Shown here piece by piece: positions 42,421-51,026 of a stretch of 64,000 nt of DNA. Within the stretch, counting starts at the first letter, position 1; every line of letters begins with the position of its first letter. This stretch comes from Autumnicola lenta (GTDB lineage: Bacteria > Bacteroidota > Bacteroidia > Flavobacteriales > Flavobacteriaceae), in NCBI RefSeq assembly GCF_031846515.1, contig NZ_JAVRHO010000017.1:1-64000 (forward strand). Direction: 5' to 3'. The notes below the pieces were generated by a model. The model made no database searches and had not been told where the DNA came from. It saw nothing but the letters and a program-made list of their open reading frames with translations. The translations under genes were made by a program, and so were the position numbers.

Positions 42421-42488
42421 ACGGGAGTTTTCTGCTAAAATAATCATATTTTTAGCCTTAACTAGATTAGATAATTTTTACAAGAAAT

Positions 42489-43040
42489 ATGAAAGATAAA
42501 ACCGGAAAAATTCAGGATTTAATAGATGCAAAATTCCTTAAAGAACGTAAAGTTTTTCTTTGGGGAATGGTAAACGACAAGACGGCTAAGCACGTGATTG
42601 ACCGGTTAATGTACCTTGATCTTGACGGCGACGAAGAAATACAGTTTTTTATAAATAGTCCCGGAGGTTATGTAACCGATGGATTTGCTATTTATGACAC
42701 GATACAATCCCTTAACAGCCCGGTTTCTACTATTTGCACCGGTCTTGCTGCTTCTATGGGCTCTATTTTGCTTTCTGTAGGAACTAAAGGAAGAAGGTTT
42801 ATCCAACCTCATGCCAAGGTTATGATACACCAGCCAAGCGGTGGCGCACGTGGCCAGGCTTCAAATATTGAAATTCAGGCAAATGAGATCCTGAAGACCA
42901 AAGAACTCAGCGCCCGGATTTTAGCAGAAAATTGCGATCAGGATTACGACAGGGTGATGAAAGATTTTAACCGTGACTACTGGATGGACGCAGACGAGTC
43001 TTTAGATTACGGCATTGTAGATGGGATCTTAAAAAAATAG
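42489..43040 (+). CDS. clpP: ATP-dependent Clp protease proteolytic subunit (ClpP)
   Basis: A 183-residue ClpP-fold serine protease. The catalytic triad can be placed as Ser89 (GLAASMGSIL), His114 (VMIHQPSGG) and Asp163 (FNRDYWMD), with the same spacing as in E. coli ClpP. It lacks the usual ~10-15-residue N-terminal extension and begins directly near the axial-loop region, so it may be a second ClpP paralogue. No clpX or tig lies next to it; a small acetyltransferase-like gene follows 3 bp downstream. Confidence 0.92.
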   Translation: MKDKTGKIQDLIDAKFLKERKVFLWGMVNDKTAKHVIDRLMYLDLDGDEEIQFFINSPGGYVTDGFAIYDTIQSLNSPVSTICTGLAASMGSILLSVGTKGRRFIQPHAKVMIHQPSGGARGQASNIEIQANEILKTKELSARILAENCDQDYDRVMKDFNRDYWMDADESLDYGIVDGILKK

Positions 43041-43043
43041 CAA

Positions 43044-43331
43044 ATGGACATTAAACACAAGGAAAGCGATACGCGGGGAATGTTCTATATTGAAGGTGAA
43101 AAAGGTATTATTGCTGAACTTACTTACAAGAGGCAAGATAACAACATCATTCTTATAGACCACACTAAAGTAGACCGCAAATTCGAAGGTCAGGGTCTGG
43201 CTACAGAACTTTTAAAAAGAAGTGTGGAGCATGCCCGGGAAAACAATTTAAAAATTGACCCACTCTGCCCTTTTGCAGAGGTTCAGTTTGAAAGGCACAA
43301 ATCTTACGAAGATGTAAGAGCCACCAGATAA
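43044..43331 (+). CDS. Small GNAT-like acetyltransferase (Acetyltransf_CG/YjdJ type)
   Basis: A 95-residue mini-GNAT protein starting 3 bp after clpP and followed by a terminator. It has the short acetyl-CoA motif VDRKFEGQGLATELLKRSVEH and the late IDPLCPFAEVQFERH, which defines the YjdJ-like group. The substrate is unknown. By spacing it is co-transcribed with clpP. Confidence 0.9.
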   Translation: MDIKHKESDTRGMFYIEGEKGIIAELTYKRQDNNIILIDHTKVDRKFEGQGLATELLKRSVEHARENNLKIDPLCPFAEVQFERHKSYEDVRATR

Positions 43332-43336
43332 ATATA

Positions 43337-43359
43337 AGCCCTACAAGAGGGCTTTTTTC
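43337..43359 (+). terminator. Terminator of the clpP operon
   Basis: AGCCCT / AGGGCT stem with a 5-nt loop, followed by a run of Ts. Confidence 0.85.
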
Positions 43360-43403
43360 TTTTTTGCCTCAAACTAGCGCAAAAATCTGAAATCCAGATT
43401 GCC

Positions 43404-45038
43404 ATGATAAAACATAGAGTTTATACTTTAATTACCTTTTTAATCGCCACACTTGTTTTTACTTCATGTAAAGACAATGCAGAAGAACCGGGCATTGAAA
43501 CATCGAATAATACAGAAACGATAGGAAAGTTAACCGATGCTGAATTTATTTCGGAACTTTTTGGAGACGCTGCTGCAGCAAAAAATTTGTCGCTGCAACG
43601 CAGAAAAGAAGCTGCTGAATTTTATAGTGATCGGGATTTTGAGCCGGTTTGGGTAAATTCCGGACTGCGGGAAAGTTTATTCCGAAATATTCAAAATATC
43701 GATAAAGACGGACTAAATCCTGAAGATTACAATATACAATACCTGGAAGAATCTTTATCCAATCTTGAGGATTTGAATCAGGAGGAAAAATCCAGGCTTG
43801 AAATTTCACTAACAGATAATTTCCTTCAGCTTGCACATGATCTTTATTACGGAAAGCTGAATCCTAAAGAACTTTTTGAAATCTGGGACCTTCCAAAGGA
43901 AGACATTGACCTGGCGGGAATTCTGGAAGAAGCCATAAACCAGGACGATATTGATGCTGTATTAAATTCAATCAAACCAGATCACCCGGTTTATCTTGGC
44001 TTAAAAAAATCCCTTGCGGAATACGAGAAACTGAATTCTGAAGAAAAAAGTATCACAACAATAGCGTCAGGAAAAACTATAAAACCGGATGAAAATGATC
44101 CAAGAATTCCTGCTATCGCAAAGCGCCTGGAAGAAATCGGTTTTTCTATAGAGTACGACTCTCTAACAAACCAAAATAATAAAGAGATACAGGAAGCTAT
44201 AAAAGAATTTCAACTTCAATATGGAATTCATGTAGACGGCGTTATTGGTCCCGGCACTATTTCCAGTCTTAATAAAAGCAGTGAAGACCGTTATCATCAA
44301 ATAATGGCAAATATGGAACGTTGGCGCTGGTTTCCGCGAGATTTTGGAGATCACTATATCCTCGTGAATATTCCTAACTACAAGCTTACTGTGGTGCGGG
44401 AGAGCGATACAATTTCTATTCACAACGTAATGGTAGGTACTCAAGCCAGGAAAACTCCTGTTTTTTCTGATGAAATAGAATACGTGGTATATAATCCAAC
44501 CTGGACGATCCCTCCTACAATCAAGAAAAATGATGTTATTCCCGGTGCAGCCGGAGATATTTCTTACTTCAAAAACAAAAACCTTACTATTTACGACAAT
44601 GATGGCCAGGAGGTAGATCCTTCTGCCATTAATTTTAGTTCTGGTGAAGGCATGGATTATACCTACAGGCAGAAAGCGGGAAGTTCTAATCCTTTAGGAC
44701 AGGTTAAGATTATTTATCCTAACGAGTACCTGATTTATCTCCACGATACTCCTTCCAAAGCTTTGTTTGAAAGAAATTCCAGAGCAGAAAGCTCCGGCTG
44801 TGTAAGGGTACAGGGCGCTATAGAACTTTCTAAATATCTCCTAAAAAACAGGTCGCAATATTCTTCTGAAGAGATTGATGAGATTATCGCCTCCGGAAAA
44901 ACCACCCAAATTGAAGTTACCCAACAGGTAAAAGTTCACCACCTATACTGGACTTCATGGCGCGAGAACGGGGAAGCACGATTTACTGAGGATATTTACG
45001 GAACTGATCAAAAGATTTACAATTTACTGAAGGAGTAG
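43404..45038 (+). CDS. L,D-transpeptidase, YcbB-like, lipoprotein
   Basis: A 544-residue protein with a lipobox (VFTSC near residue 21). A scaffold domain (~45-230) precedes a peptidoglycan-binding domain (EAIKEFQLQYGIHVDGVIGP near 270) and a YkuD catalytic domain. The active-site signature is HDTPSKALFE then SRAESSGCVRVQGA, with Cys as nucleophile. It cross-links peptidoglycan (3-3 links) or anchors proteins. A second, smaller L,D-transpeptidase-like gene lies convergently just after a shared terminator. Confidence 0.93.
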   Translation: MIKHRVYTLITFLIATLVFTSCKDNAEEPGIETSNNTETIGKLTDAEFISELFGDAAAAKNLSLQRRKEAAEFYSDRDFEPVWVNSGLRESLFRNIQNIDKDGLNPEDYNIQYLEESLSNLEDLNQEEKSRLEISLTDNFLQLAHDLYYGKLNPKELFEIWDLPKEDIDLAGILEEAINQDDIDAVLNSIKPDHPVYLGLKKSLAEYEKLNSEEKSITTIASGKTIKPDENDPRIPAIAKRLEEIGFSIEYDSLTNQNNKEIQEAIKEFQLQYGIHVDGVIGPGTISSLNKSSEDRYHQIMANMERWRWFPRDFGDHYILVNIPNYKLTVVRESDTISIHNVMVGTQARKTPVFSDEIEYVVYNPTWTIPPTIKKNDVIPGAAGDISYFKNKNLTIYDNDGQEVDPSAINFSSGEGMDYTYRQKAGSSNPLGQVKIIYPNEYLIYLHDTPSKALFERNSRAESSGCVRVQGAIELSKYLLKNRSQYSSEEIDEIIASGKTTQIEVTQQVKVHHLYWTSWRENGEARFTEDIYGTDQKIYNLLKE

Positions 45039-45055
45039 AATCATTCAGAAACAAA

Positions 45056-45080
45056 AAATCCCGCCAAAGAAGCGGGATTT
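45056..45080. terminator. Bidirectional terminator between the two L,D-transpeptidase genes
   Basis: AAATCCCGC / GCGGGATTT with a 7-nt loop is flanked by A's on the left and T's on the right, so it can serve both convergent genes. Confidence 0.9.
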
Positions 45081-45102
45081 CTGTTTTTCTTGTTCTTTAC
45101 CT

Positions 45103-45843
45103 TTATGCTGTCGGATAGTTCAGGTAAGAAGATTTTTTCAGGTAATCTGAAGAATTTTTGTGAATATAAACCACAGATTCACCTTTTATGGTATTTATAA
45201 GTTCTTTTGCTAAAGCGTTTGGAACAGCAGGACAACCGTAGCTTCTGCCCAGCCTTCCGTATTTTTTTATAAAATCTGGAGTGGCATAATCTGCACCGTG
45301 AATTACAACATAACGTTTCCTGGCGTTGCTGTTAAATCCTTTCTCCTTTCCGTCGATAAAAAGAGAAAGTCCGTTACTACCGTAATATGTTTCTCCCGTC
45401 ACGTAAAATCCAAGGGAACTTTGAAGGGAATTTAGAGTGTTTGAGAATTTTTTTGCGAATTCGCCACCTGTATTTTTACCATGGGACGTATAGGTATGAA
45501 ATAGCACTTCCTTATTTTCCATATCCAAAATCCACATTCTTTTCTTGCTGGAAGACAAATTAAAGTCTACTATAGTAAGAATTTTCTTGGTTACCTCACC
45601 CTGTTTTTCCAGTTTATAATAACCCTTCATTCCTTTTTCAAAAACCTCTAGTGTGGGAAGATTTATATTTTTTCTGGAAAAAGCTTCGTAAGCATTTGCG
45701 ACTTCCTCTTTAAAGGTTAAAGCTTCAGTAGCCACAATCTCACTGACCGCATTCGATTTCTCATTTTCATTTCGTTTTTCCGTGCTTTTAAAAGCAAATG
45801 AAAAAACTAATACCGCCATCACAATCAAAATTCTATACGTCAT
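45103..45843 (-). CDS. Murein L,D-transpeptidase catalytic-domain protein (YkuD_2 type)
   Basis: A 246-residue protein with an N-terminal signal/membrane segment (ILIVMAVLVFSFAF). The catalytic region holds VIHGADYATPDFIKKYG and GRSYGCPAVPN with the nucleophilic Cys, and an earlier FHTYTSHGKNTGGEFAKKFS typical of the PF13645 group. It probably modifies peptidoglycan in the periplasm. It is convergent with the YcbB-like gene. Confidence 0.9.
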   Translation of the reverse strand: MTYRILIVMAVLVFSFAFKSTEKRNENEKSNAVSEIVATEALTFKEEVANAYEAFSRKNINLPTLEVFEKGMKGYYKLEKQGEVTKKILTIVDFNLSSSKKRMWILDMENKEVLFHTYTSHGKNTGGEFAKKFSNTLNSLQSSLGFYVTGETYYGSNGLSLFIDGKEKGFNSNARKRYVVIHGADYATPDFIKKYGRLGRSYGCPAVPNALAKELINTIKGESVVYIHKNSSDYLKKSSYLNYPTA

Positions 45844-46240
45844 ATTTTAAATAGGTTTTATTTAAATTCCTGTTAATATATTCCAAAGGCTGTGCCAACA
45901 TACAAAATATTCTCGTTATTTGCTGCTCAAAAGCCCCCAATACGAAACTTTAACATTTTAGCTTCTAATTAATTAAAATTAAAGCGATTAGAAGAAGCAC
46001 GGCAATTAATTTATAACGTTGTGCATAAATTTCTAGTATCTGAAAAATCACTGAAAATGTTAAAATTCAGGTATAAGAGAAAATTCAGAGAAGTTAATGC
46101 TTTTTGCAACCAGGGTTGGGATATCCCAAAAGTTCTCTCCCGGATGTGCAGGATTTCATAAAGTTTAATTATAGATCCTGACGATCTGAGATTTAAGAAA
46201 CATTTTAAAGCCTTATTTAGCAGGCGAAAATATTGTTTTT
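45844..46240. other. Intergenic region upstream of gpmI
   Basis: No gene. An inverted repeat CTTCTAAT / ATTAGAAG (45962-45994) and a perfect 14-bp palindrome TTGGGATATCCCAA (46116-46129) are present, both possible regulatory or structural sites. A 120-codon minus-strand frame at 46011-46373 overlaps gpmI and looks spurious. Confidence 0.6.
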
Positions 46241-46248
46241 TATATTTG
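46241..46248 (+). promoter_or_regulatory. Candidate -7 box of gpmI
   Basis: TATATTTG matches TAnnTTTG and lies 21 bp before ATG 46270, arguing against the upstream TTG start at 46246, which lies within the box. Confidence 0.6.
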
Positions 46249-46269
46249 GAATTAAATTTAAAACACAAG

Positions 46270-47787
46270 ATGAATAAAAAGGTCTTACTAATGATTCTGG
46301 ATGGTTGGGGTATAACCCAGGATCCGGAAGTATCAGCAATCGCAAAAGCAAAAACACCATTCGTAGATTCCATTTTGGAAAATTATCCGAGTGCCCAGCT
46401 CAGGACAGACGGGTTAAATGTGGGTCTTCCGGAAGGACAGATGGGCAACAGCGAAGTAGGACATATGAACCTTGGTGCGGGCCGTATTGTTTACCAGGAC
46501 CTGGTAAAAATAAACATGGCTGTAGAAAAAAATTCCCTTATTAATGAACCTGTACTAGAACAGGCTTTTACCTACGCTATTAAAAACAATAAGCCTATTC
46601 ACTTTATGGGGCTTTTAAGTGATGGCGGCGTACATTCCCATATTAACCATTTAAAAGGTCTACTTAGTGCCGCTGAGGAATTTGGAGTAAAAGACAAGTA
46701 TGTACATGCTTTTACAGATGGCCGTGATGTAGATCCTCACTCCGGAAAAGATTTTATCAAGGAACTGGAAGACCACTTAGGAAAAACCAATGCCAAACTC
46801 GCTTCTGTTATTGGAAGGTATTACGCAATGGATCGTGATAACAGGTGGGAAAGAGTGAAAAAAGCATATGATCTCATTACTCAAGGTATAGGCCAGAAAT
46901 CAACAAATGCCGCTGAAACTATTCAGCAAAGTTATGATAATGACATTAGCGATGAGTTTATAGAACCTATCGTAATGACAGATGCCGCAGGAAATCCTGT
47001 AGCCACTCTTAAGGAAAAGGAAGTAGTGATTTTCTTTAACTTCAGGACAGACAGAGGGCGACAGCTAACACAGGCACTTACACAAGTAGATTTCCCTGAG
47101 TACAACATGAAGAAACTTCCGTTGTACTACGTTACCCTTACCAAATACGACGATAACTTCACCAATGTTAATGTGGTCTTTAAAAAGGACAATATCAGTA
47201 CTACTTTGGGAGAAGTATTAGAATATACAGGCAAAAGACAGATTAGAATTGCAGAGACAGAGAAGTATCCTCATGTCACTTTCTTCTTTTCCGGAGGACG
47301 TGAAAAACCTTTTAAAGGAGAAAGCAGGATTATGTGCAACTCCCCTAAAGTTGCCACTTATGACCTGCAGCCGGAAATGAGTGCTTACGAAATTCGGGAT
47401 AAAATAATTCCGGAATTAAAAAGCGAGTCGGCAGATTTTGTATGCCTCAACTTCGCGAATCCAGATATGGTTGGCCATACAGGCGTTTTCGATGCCGCTG
47501 TTAAAGCTTGTGAAACCGTAGATTCCTGTGCTAAAGATGTAGCTGAAGCAGCTGTGGAAAACGACTACTCTGTGCTCGTTATTGCAGACCATGGTAATAG
47601 TGAAACTATGATTAATTCAGATGGCAGCCCAAATACAGCACACACCACTAATCCGGTGCCGCTAATCCTGCTGGACAAAGACATAAAAACTATTAAGAAC
47701 GGTAATCTGGGAGATATCGCGCCTACTATTTTAAAACTGATGGGAATAGAGAAGCCAGATCTAATGACGCAGGATTCTCTAATCTAA
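46270..47787 (+). CDS. gpmI: 2,3-bisphosphoglycerate-independent phosphoglycerate mutase
   Basis: A 505-residue protein, the normal length for iPGM. It starts MNKKVLLMILDGWG with the metal-binding Asp; the catalytic Ser lies in GQMGNSEVGHMNLGAGR. Other hallmarks are FTDGRDVDPHSG, GRYYAMDRDNRWERV, FFNFRTDRGRQLT and VIADHGNSE. It interconverts 3- and 2-phosphoglycerate in glycolysis, using Mn2+. A thioredoxin-like lipoprotein gene follows 10 bp downstream. Confidence 0.97.
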   Translation: MNKKVLLMILDGWGITQDPEVSAIAKAKTPFVDSILENYPSAQLRTDGLNVGLPEGQMGNSEVGHMNLGAGRIVYQDLVKINMAVEKNSLINEPVLEQAFTYAIKNNKPIHFMGLLSDGGVHSHINHLKGLLSAAEEFGVKDKYVHAFTDGRDVDPHSGKDFIKELEDHLGKTNAKLASVIGRYYAMDRDNRWERVKKAYDLITQGIGQKSTNAAETIQQSYDNDISDEFIEPIVMTDAAGNPVATLKEKEVVIFFNFRTDRGRQLTQALTQVDFPEYNMKKLPLYYVTLTKYDDNFTNVNVVFKKDNISTTLGEVLEYTGKRQIRIAETEKYPHVTFFFSGGREKPFKGESRIMCNSPKVATYDLQPEMSAYEIRDKIIPELKSESADFVCLNFANPDMVGHTGVFDAAVKACETVDSCAKDVAEAAVENDYSVLVIADHGNSETMINSDGSPNTAHTTNPVPLILLDKDIKTIKNGNLGDIAPTILKLMGIEKPDLMTQDSLI

Positions 47788-47797
47788 AAAATTAACA

Positions 47798-48382
47798 ATG
47801 AAGAAACTACTCGTTTTTTTTCTGGCCATTTTTCTCAGTTGCGGAAGCAGTAACTCTGTTGCTAAAAATGAAAAATCTTCAGAAAATACAACCTCTTTCT
47901 CTTTAGGTCCTCATAGAGAACCTCCCACCGCAGTTTATCAGAAGGATATGTTGTTGGGAGAATTCCAGAGAGAGGAACTTGAGGAAGAACCTTTTTCGCG
48001 CTGGTTCGAATCTGGCTACTCAGATTATGACCCGAAGGACGAGGCAATGCAGACTATAAAGGAAAATATTTCAGATTATGAGATCACACTTGTAATGGGA
48101 ACCTGGTGCGTAGACAGTAAAAGGGAAACGCCGAAGTTTTTTAAAATTCTGGACGAGGCAGATTATGATACGGAGCAATTAACCGCTATTGCTGTAGACA
48201 CTAACAAAGATGTCCCAGGAAATATTGAAAAAGATTTAGATGCCAGGAGGGTGCCGACAATTATTTTTTATAAAAACGGTAAAGAAGTAAACAGGTTTGT
48301 AGAGTATCCGCAGGAGAGTATAGAAGAAGATATTGCAAAAATTGTAAGTGGAGAGGACTACAGCCATTCTTATGCACAATAA
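47798..48382 (+). CDS. Thioredoxin-like lipoprotein with a CxxS motif
   Basis: A 194-residue lipoprotein (lipobox FLSC near residue 15). The C-terminal half has a thioredoxin fold: VMGTWCVDSKRETPKFFKIL, later VPTIIFYKNGKEV with the cis-proline. The active site is Cys-x-x-Ser, so a dithiol-disulfide cycle of the usual kind is not possible; a monothiol, isomerase-like or chaperone role is more likely. It follows gpmI closely and may share its transcript, although no functional tie is evident. Confidence 0.85.
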   Translation: MKKLLVFFLAIFLSCGSSNSVAKNEKSSENTTSFSLGPHREPPTAVYQKDMLLGEFQREELEEEPFSRWFESGYSDYDPKDEAMQTIKENISDYEITLVMGTWCVDSKRETPKFFKILDEADYDTEQLTAIAVDTNKDVPGNIEKDLDARRVPTIIFYKNGKEVNRFVEYPQESIEEDIAKIVSGEDYSHSYAQ

Positions 48383-48420
48383 ATTCAGAAAAACTGAATT
48401 AAAAAGAAGCTATTGATTTT

Positions 48421-48837
48421 ATGCTACGATCATTAACAATTGCAATAGATTTTGATGGCACTATTGTCGAGAATAAATATCCGAAGATAGGAAAACCCTT
48501 GCTGTTTGCGTTTGAAACCCTCAAGAAGTTTCAGGAAGAGGGCCACAGGATTATTTTATGGACGTACCGTTATGGGGACAAATTAGATGAGGCTGTAGCA
48601 TTCTGTAAATCTAAAGGCATTGAATTTTATGCGGTTAACAAAAGTTATCCTGAAGAAAATTTTGATAACATTATTAGCAGAAAGATCCTTGCAGATATTT
48701 ATATAGATGACCGCAACATTGGAGGTATGGTTGGGTGGGGAGAAATTTATCAAAAACTGTCCACCAAAAAGACCCCGAAGATAAAAGTTAAAAAGAAAAA
48801 ACCCGGACTGTTTGACCGGCTGAAAAGTAAATTATGA
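48421..48837 (+). CDS. HAD-like hydrolase, BT0820 type
   Basis: A 138-residue protein with HAD motif I IAIDFDGTIVE, motif II-like ILWTYRYGD and the terminal acidic motif IYIDDRNIGG. Its size matches the small capless BT0820-like group of Bacteroidota. The substrate is unknown, likely a small phosphorylated metabolite. Its stop overlaps the start of map by four bases (ATGA), so translation is probably coupled. Confidence 0.88.
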   Translation: MLRSLTIAIDFDGTIVENKYPKIGKPLLFAFETLKKFQEEGHRIILWTYRYGDKLDEAVAFCKSKGIEFYAVNKSYPEENFDNIISRKILADIYIDDRNIGGMVGWGEIYQKLSTKKTPKIKVKKKKPGLFDRLKSKL

Positions 48838-49658
48838 TAATACCTAAAACAAGAGAAGAGATTGAGTTAATGAGGGAAAGCGCCCTTGTTGTCTCCAAAA
48901 CTCTTGGAATACTTGCTCCCGAGATCAAACCCGGGGTTACTACGTTACACTTAGATAAAATAGCTGAAGAATTTATACGCGACAATGGAGCCGAGCCGGC
49001 TTTTTTGGGGCTGTACGATTTCCCAAACTCCCTCTGCATGAGTCCCAATGCACAGGTAGTTCATGGAATTCCCAATGATACCCCACTTAAGAACGGGGAT
49101 ATAATTTCTATTGATTGCGGGGCTCTAAAAAATGGATTTTACGGAGATCATGCCTATACTTTTGAAGTGGGAGAAGTTGCACCGGAAACCAAAGAACTGC
49201 TGCGAATTACCAAAGAATCCCTTTATGAGGGAATTCGTGAGTTCAAGATCGGAAATCGTGTGGGTGATGTTGCTTTTGCTATTCAAAATTACACTGAAAA
49301 TCACGGTTATGGTGTAGTGCGGGAATTAGTGGGCCACGGCCTCGGGAGAAAAATGCACGAAGATCCGGAAATGCCAAATTACGGCAAACGCGGCAAAGGA
49401 AAGAAATTTGTTGAAGGCATGGTCGTGGCTATAGAACCTATGATTAACCTTGGAACCAAAAGAATCAAACAACTGCCTGACGGCTGGACTATTTTAACAG
49501 CAGACGATAAACCAAGCGCCCATTTCGAACATGATGTTGCCCTTATGGACGGCAGGCCAGAACTACTCTCTACTTTTAAATACATCTATGATGCTTTGGG
49601 TATAAAAAGTAACGAAGAAGACGAATTTAGATCAAAAATCTATGATCAGGGACTATAG
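48834..49658 (+). CDS. map: Methionine aminopeptidase, type I
   Basis: A 274-residue enzyme that removes the N-terminal Met from nascent proteins. The metal ligands are visible: Asp in ISIDCGALKNGFYGDHAYTF (two Asp), His in ELVGHGLGRKMHEDP, Glu in VAIEPMINLG and Glu in AHFEHDVAL. Its start overlaps the HAD gene by 4 bp, and the next gene begins 17 bp before its stop, forming a tight operon. Confidence 0.96.
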   Translation: MIIPKTREEIELMRESALVVSKTLGILAPEIKPGVTTLHLDKIAEEFIRDNGAEPAFLGLYDFPNSLCMSPNAQVVHGIPNDTPLKNGDIISIDCGALKNGFYGDHAYTFEVGEVAPETKELLRITKESLYEGIREFKIGNRVGDVAFAIQNYTENHGYGVVRELVGHGLGRKMHEDPEMPNYGKRGKGKKFVEGMVVAIEPMINLGTKRIKQLPDGWTILTADDKPSAHFEHDVALMDGRPELLSTFKYIYDALGIKSNEEDEFRSKIYDQGL

Positions 49659-50205
49659 AAACGAGAGCTGGAAAAGCCTGCATAAAGAAGAATGGCAGGA
49701 CAGGTTTATATACCGGGTTTCCAACTTTGGAAGAATTATAAGTTTTTTGAAGAATCCAAAAGGGGATTTGATGAAGGGCGGCCGAGTTGGCGGATACCTT
49801 AATTTTGCCGTTAAACTAAAAAACGGAAAACACAAAACGTATTACATCCATAGAATTGTAGCCGAACTTTTTCTGAAGAAAAACGAAGATGACAAATACG
49901 TAATCCACAAGAATTTTGAAAAGGACGACAACAGGGCAGAAAATCTGGCCTGGGCAACAAAAGAAGAGTGGGTGCAACATCAATACAATAGTCCTAAAGT
50001 TAAAGAAAATAAGCATAAGAGAAAACTACGTAAAGTAGTCTCATACTCCAAGCTTTCTTATGCGCAGGCCGTTATACTTAAAAAGAAATTGCTTGATCCG
50101 GATAGAAAGACCAGGATCAAAGTTCTTGCCAAGCAATTCGGCGTTTCAGAAATGCAGTTGTACAGAATTAAATCCGGAGAAAACTGGGGAGACATTGAAG
50201 TTTAG
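49642..50205 (+). CDS. NUMOD4/HNH-like protein
   Basis: A 187-residue protein. The N-terminus has a NUMOD4-like pattern (ESWKSLHKEEW, YRVSNFGRIISFLKNPKGD). It is followed by an HNH_3-like segment, YYIHRIVAELFLKKNEDDKY, then NRAENLAWATKEEWVQH. A C-terminal HTH-like region (TRIKVLAKQFGVSEMQLYRI) could bind DNA. HNH homologues act as homing endonucleases, but the position in a stable housekeeping operon, overlapping map by 17 bp, suggests a domesticated DNA-binding role. Activity is uncertain because the usual HNH asparagine pattern is partly altered. Confidence 0.7.
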   Translation: MIRDYRNESWKSLHKEEWQDRFIYRVSNFGRIISFLKNPKGDLMKGGRVGGYLNFAVKLKNGKHKTYYIHRIVAELFLKKNEDDKYVIHKNFEKDDNRAENLAWATKEEWVQHQYNSPKVKENKHKRKLRKVVSYSKLSYAQAVILKKKLLDPDRKTRIKVLAKQFGVSEMQLYRIKSGENWGDIEV

Positions 50206-50259
50206 AGGTCTGTCTTCAAAGAATGAAACCTTCAGCTAAAATCATAACTTCCAAAGTGA

Positions 50260-51024
50260 ATGAAAAGAGTTTTTAAGTTCTTCCTCAACACTATTCCGCG
50301 TCCCCTCCTTATTCGTTTCAGTTATTTAATTCGTCCAGCATTAAGAACTGCTTTAAGCGGCACACGCTATACAGATCCTATAGACGGCAGGAGTTTTTCT
50401 AAGTTTTTGCCTTATGGTTACGGCAAGCAGAGAGAAAACGTTCTTTCTCCCTCTACGCTATCCTTAGAACGTCACCGGCTCCTTTGGATATATCTGGAGA
50501 GAAAAACTTCTTTTTTTACTGAAGACCTAAAAGTACTTCACTTCGCCCCGGAGCAGGCTTTTTACAGCCGCTTCCGGAAATTGGCAAATATCGACTATAC
50601 TACCACAGATCTCAACTCTCCACTGGCTGATGTAAAAGCAGATATCAATAACTTGCCTTTTGATGATAATGCTTATGATTTTATCCTCTGTAATCACGTT
50701 TTGGAGCATATTCCTGATGACACACGGGCCATGAAGGAGCTTTACAGAGTTTTAAAGCCCGGTGGAACCGCTATTCTACAAATTCCGCAGGATTTAAACC
50801 GAAAAAACACCTTTGAAGACGATTCTATTACCGATAAAAAGGAGCGAGCACGCATTTTTGGCCAATATGACCATGTTAGAATCTACGGAAGGGATTACTT
50901 TGACAAATTAAGAAATATCGGGTTTAAAGTTGAAGAAGTAGATATGACCGCAAACCTGTCACCTTCTGAAATTGACAAATATCGACTTGCTAAGGGAGAG
51001 CTTATACCAGTGTGCACCAAATAG
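50260..51024 (+). CDS. SAM-dependent methyltransferase, class I
   Basis: A 254-residue protein with a type 11 methyltransferase core: VLHFAPEQAFYSRFRKL as motif I, DLNSPLADVKADINNLPF, then FDFILCNHVLEHIPDDT-like motif IV (YDFILCNHVLEHI) and ELYRVLKPGGTAILQIP. An amphipathic N-terminus (ALRTALSGTRYTDPIDG) precedes it. The substrate is unknown. It lies 54 bp after the NUMOD4-like gene and converges on apbE. Confidence 0.88.
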   Translation: MKRVFKFFLNTIPRPLLIRFSYLIRPALRTALSGTRYTDPIDGRSFSKFLPYGYGKQRENVLSPSTLSLERHRLLWIYLERKTSFFTEDLKVLHFAPEQAFYSRFRKLANIDYTTTDLNSPLADVKADINNLPFDDNAYDFILCNHVLEHIPDDTRAMKELYRVLKPGGTAILQIPQDLNRKNTFEDDSITDKKERARIFGQYDHVRIYGRDYFDKLRNIGFKVEEVDMTANLSPSEIDKYRLAKGELIPVCTK

Positions 51025-51026
51025 TT

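Noticed and set aside
46011..46373. A 120-codon minus-strand frame upstream of and overlapping gpmI
   Set aside because: It overlaps the start of gpmI and its promoter, and shows no domain.
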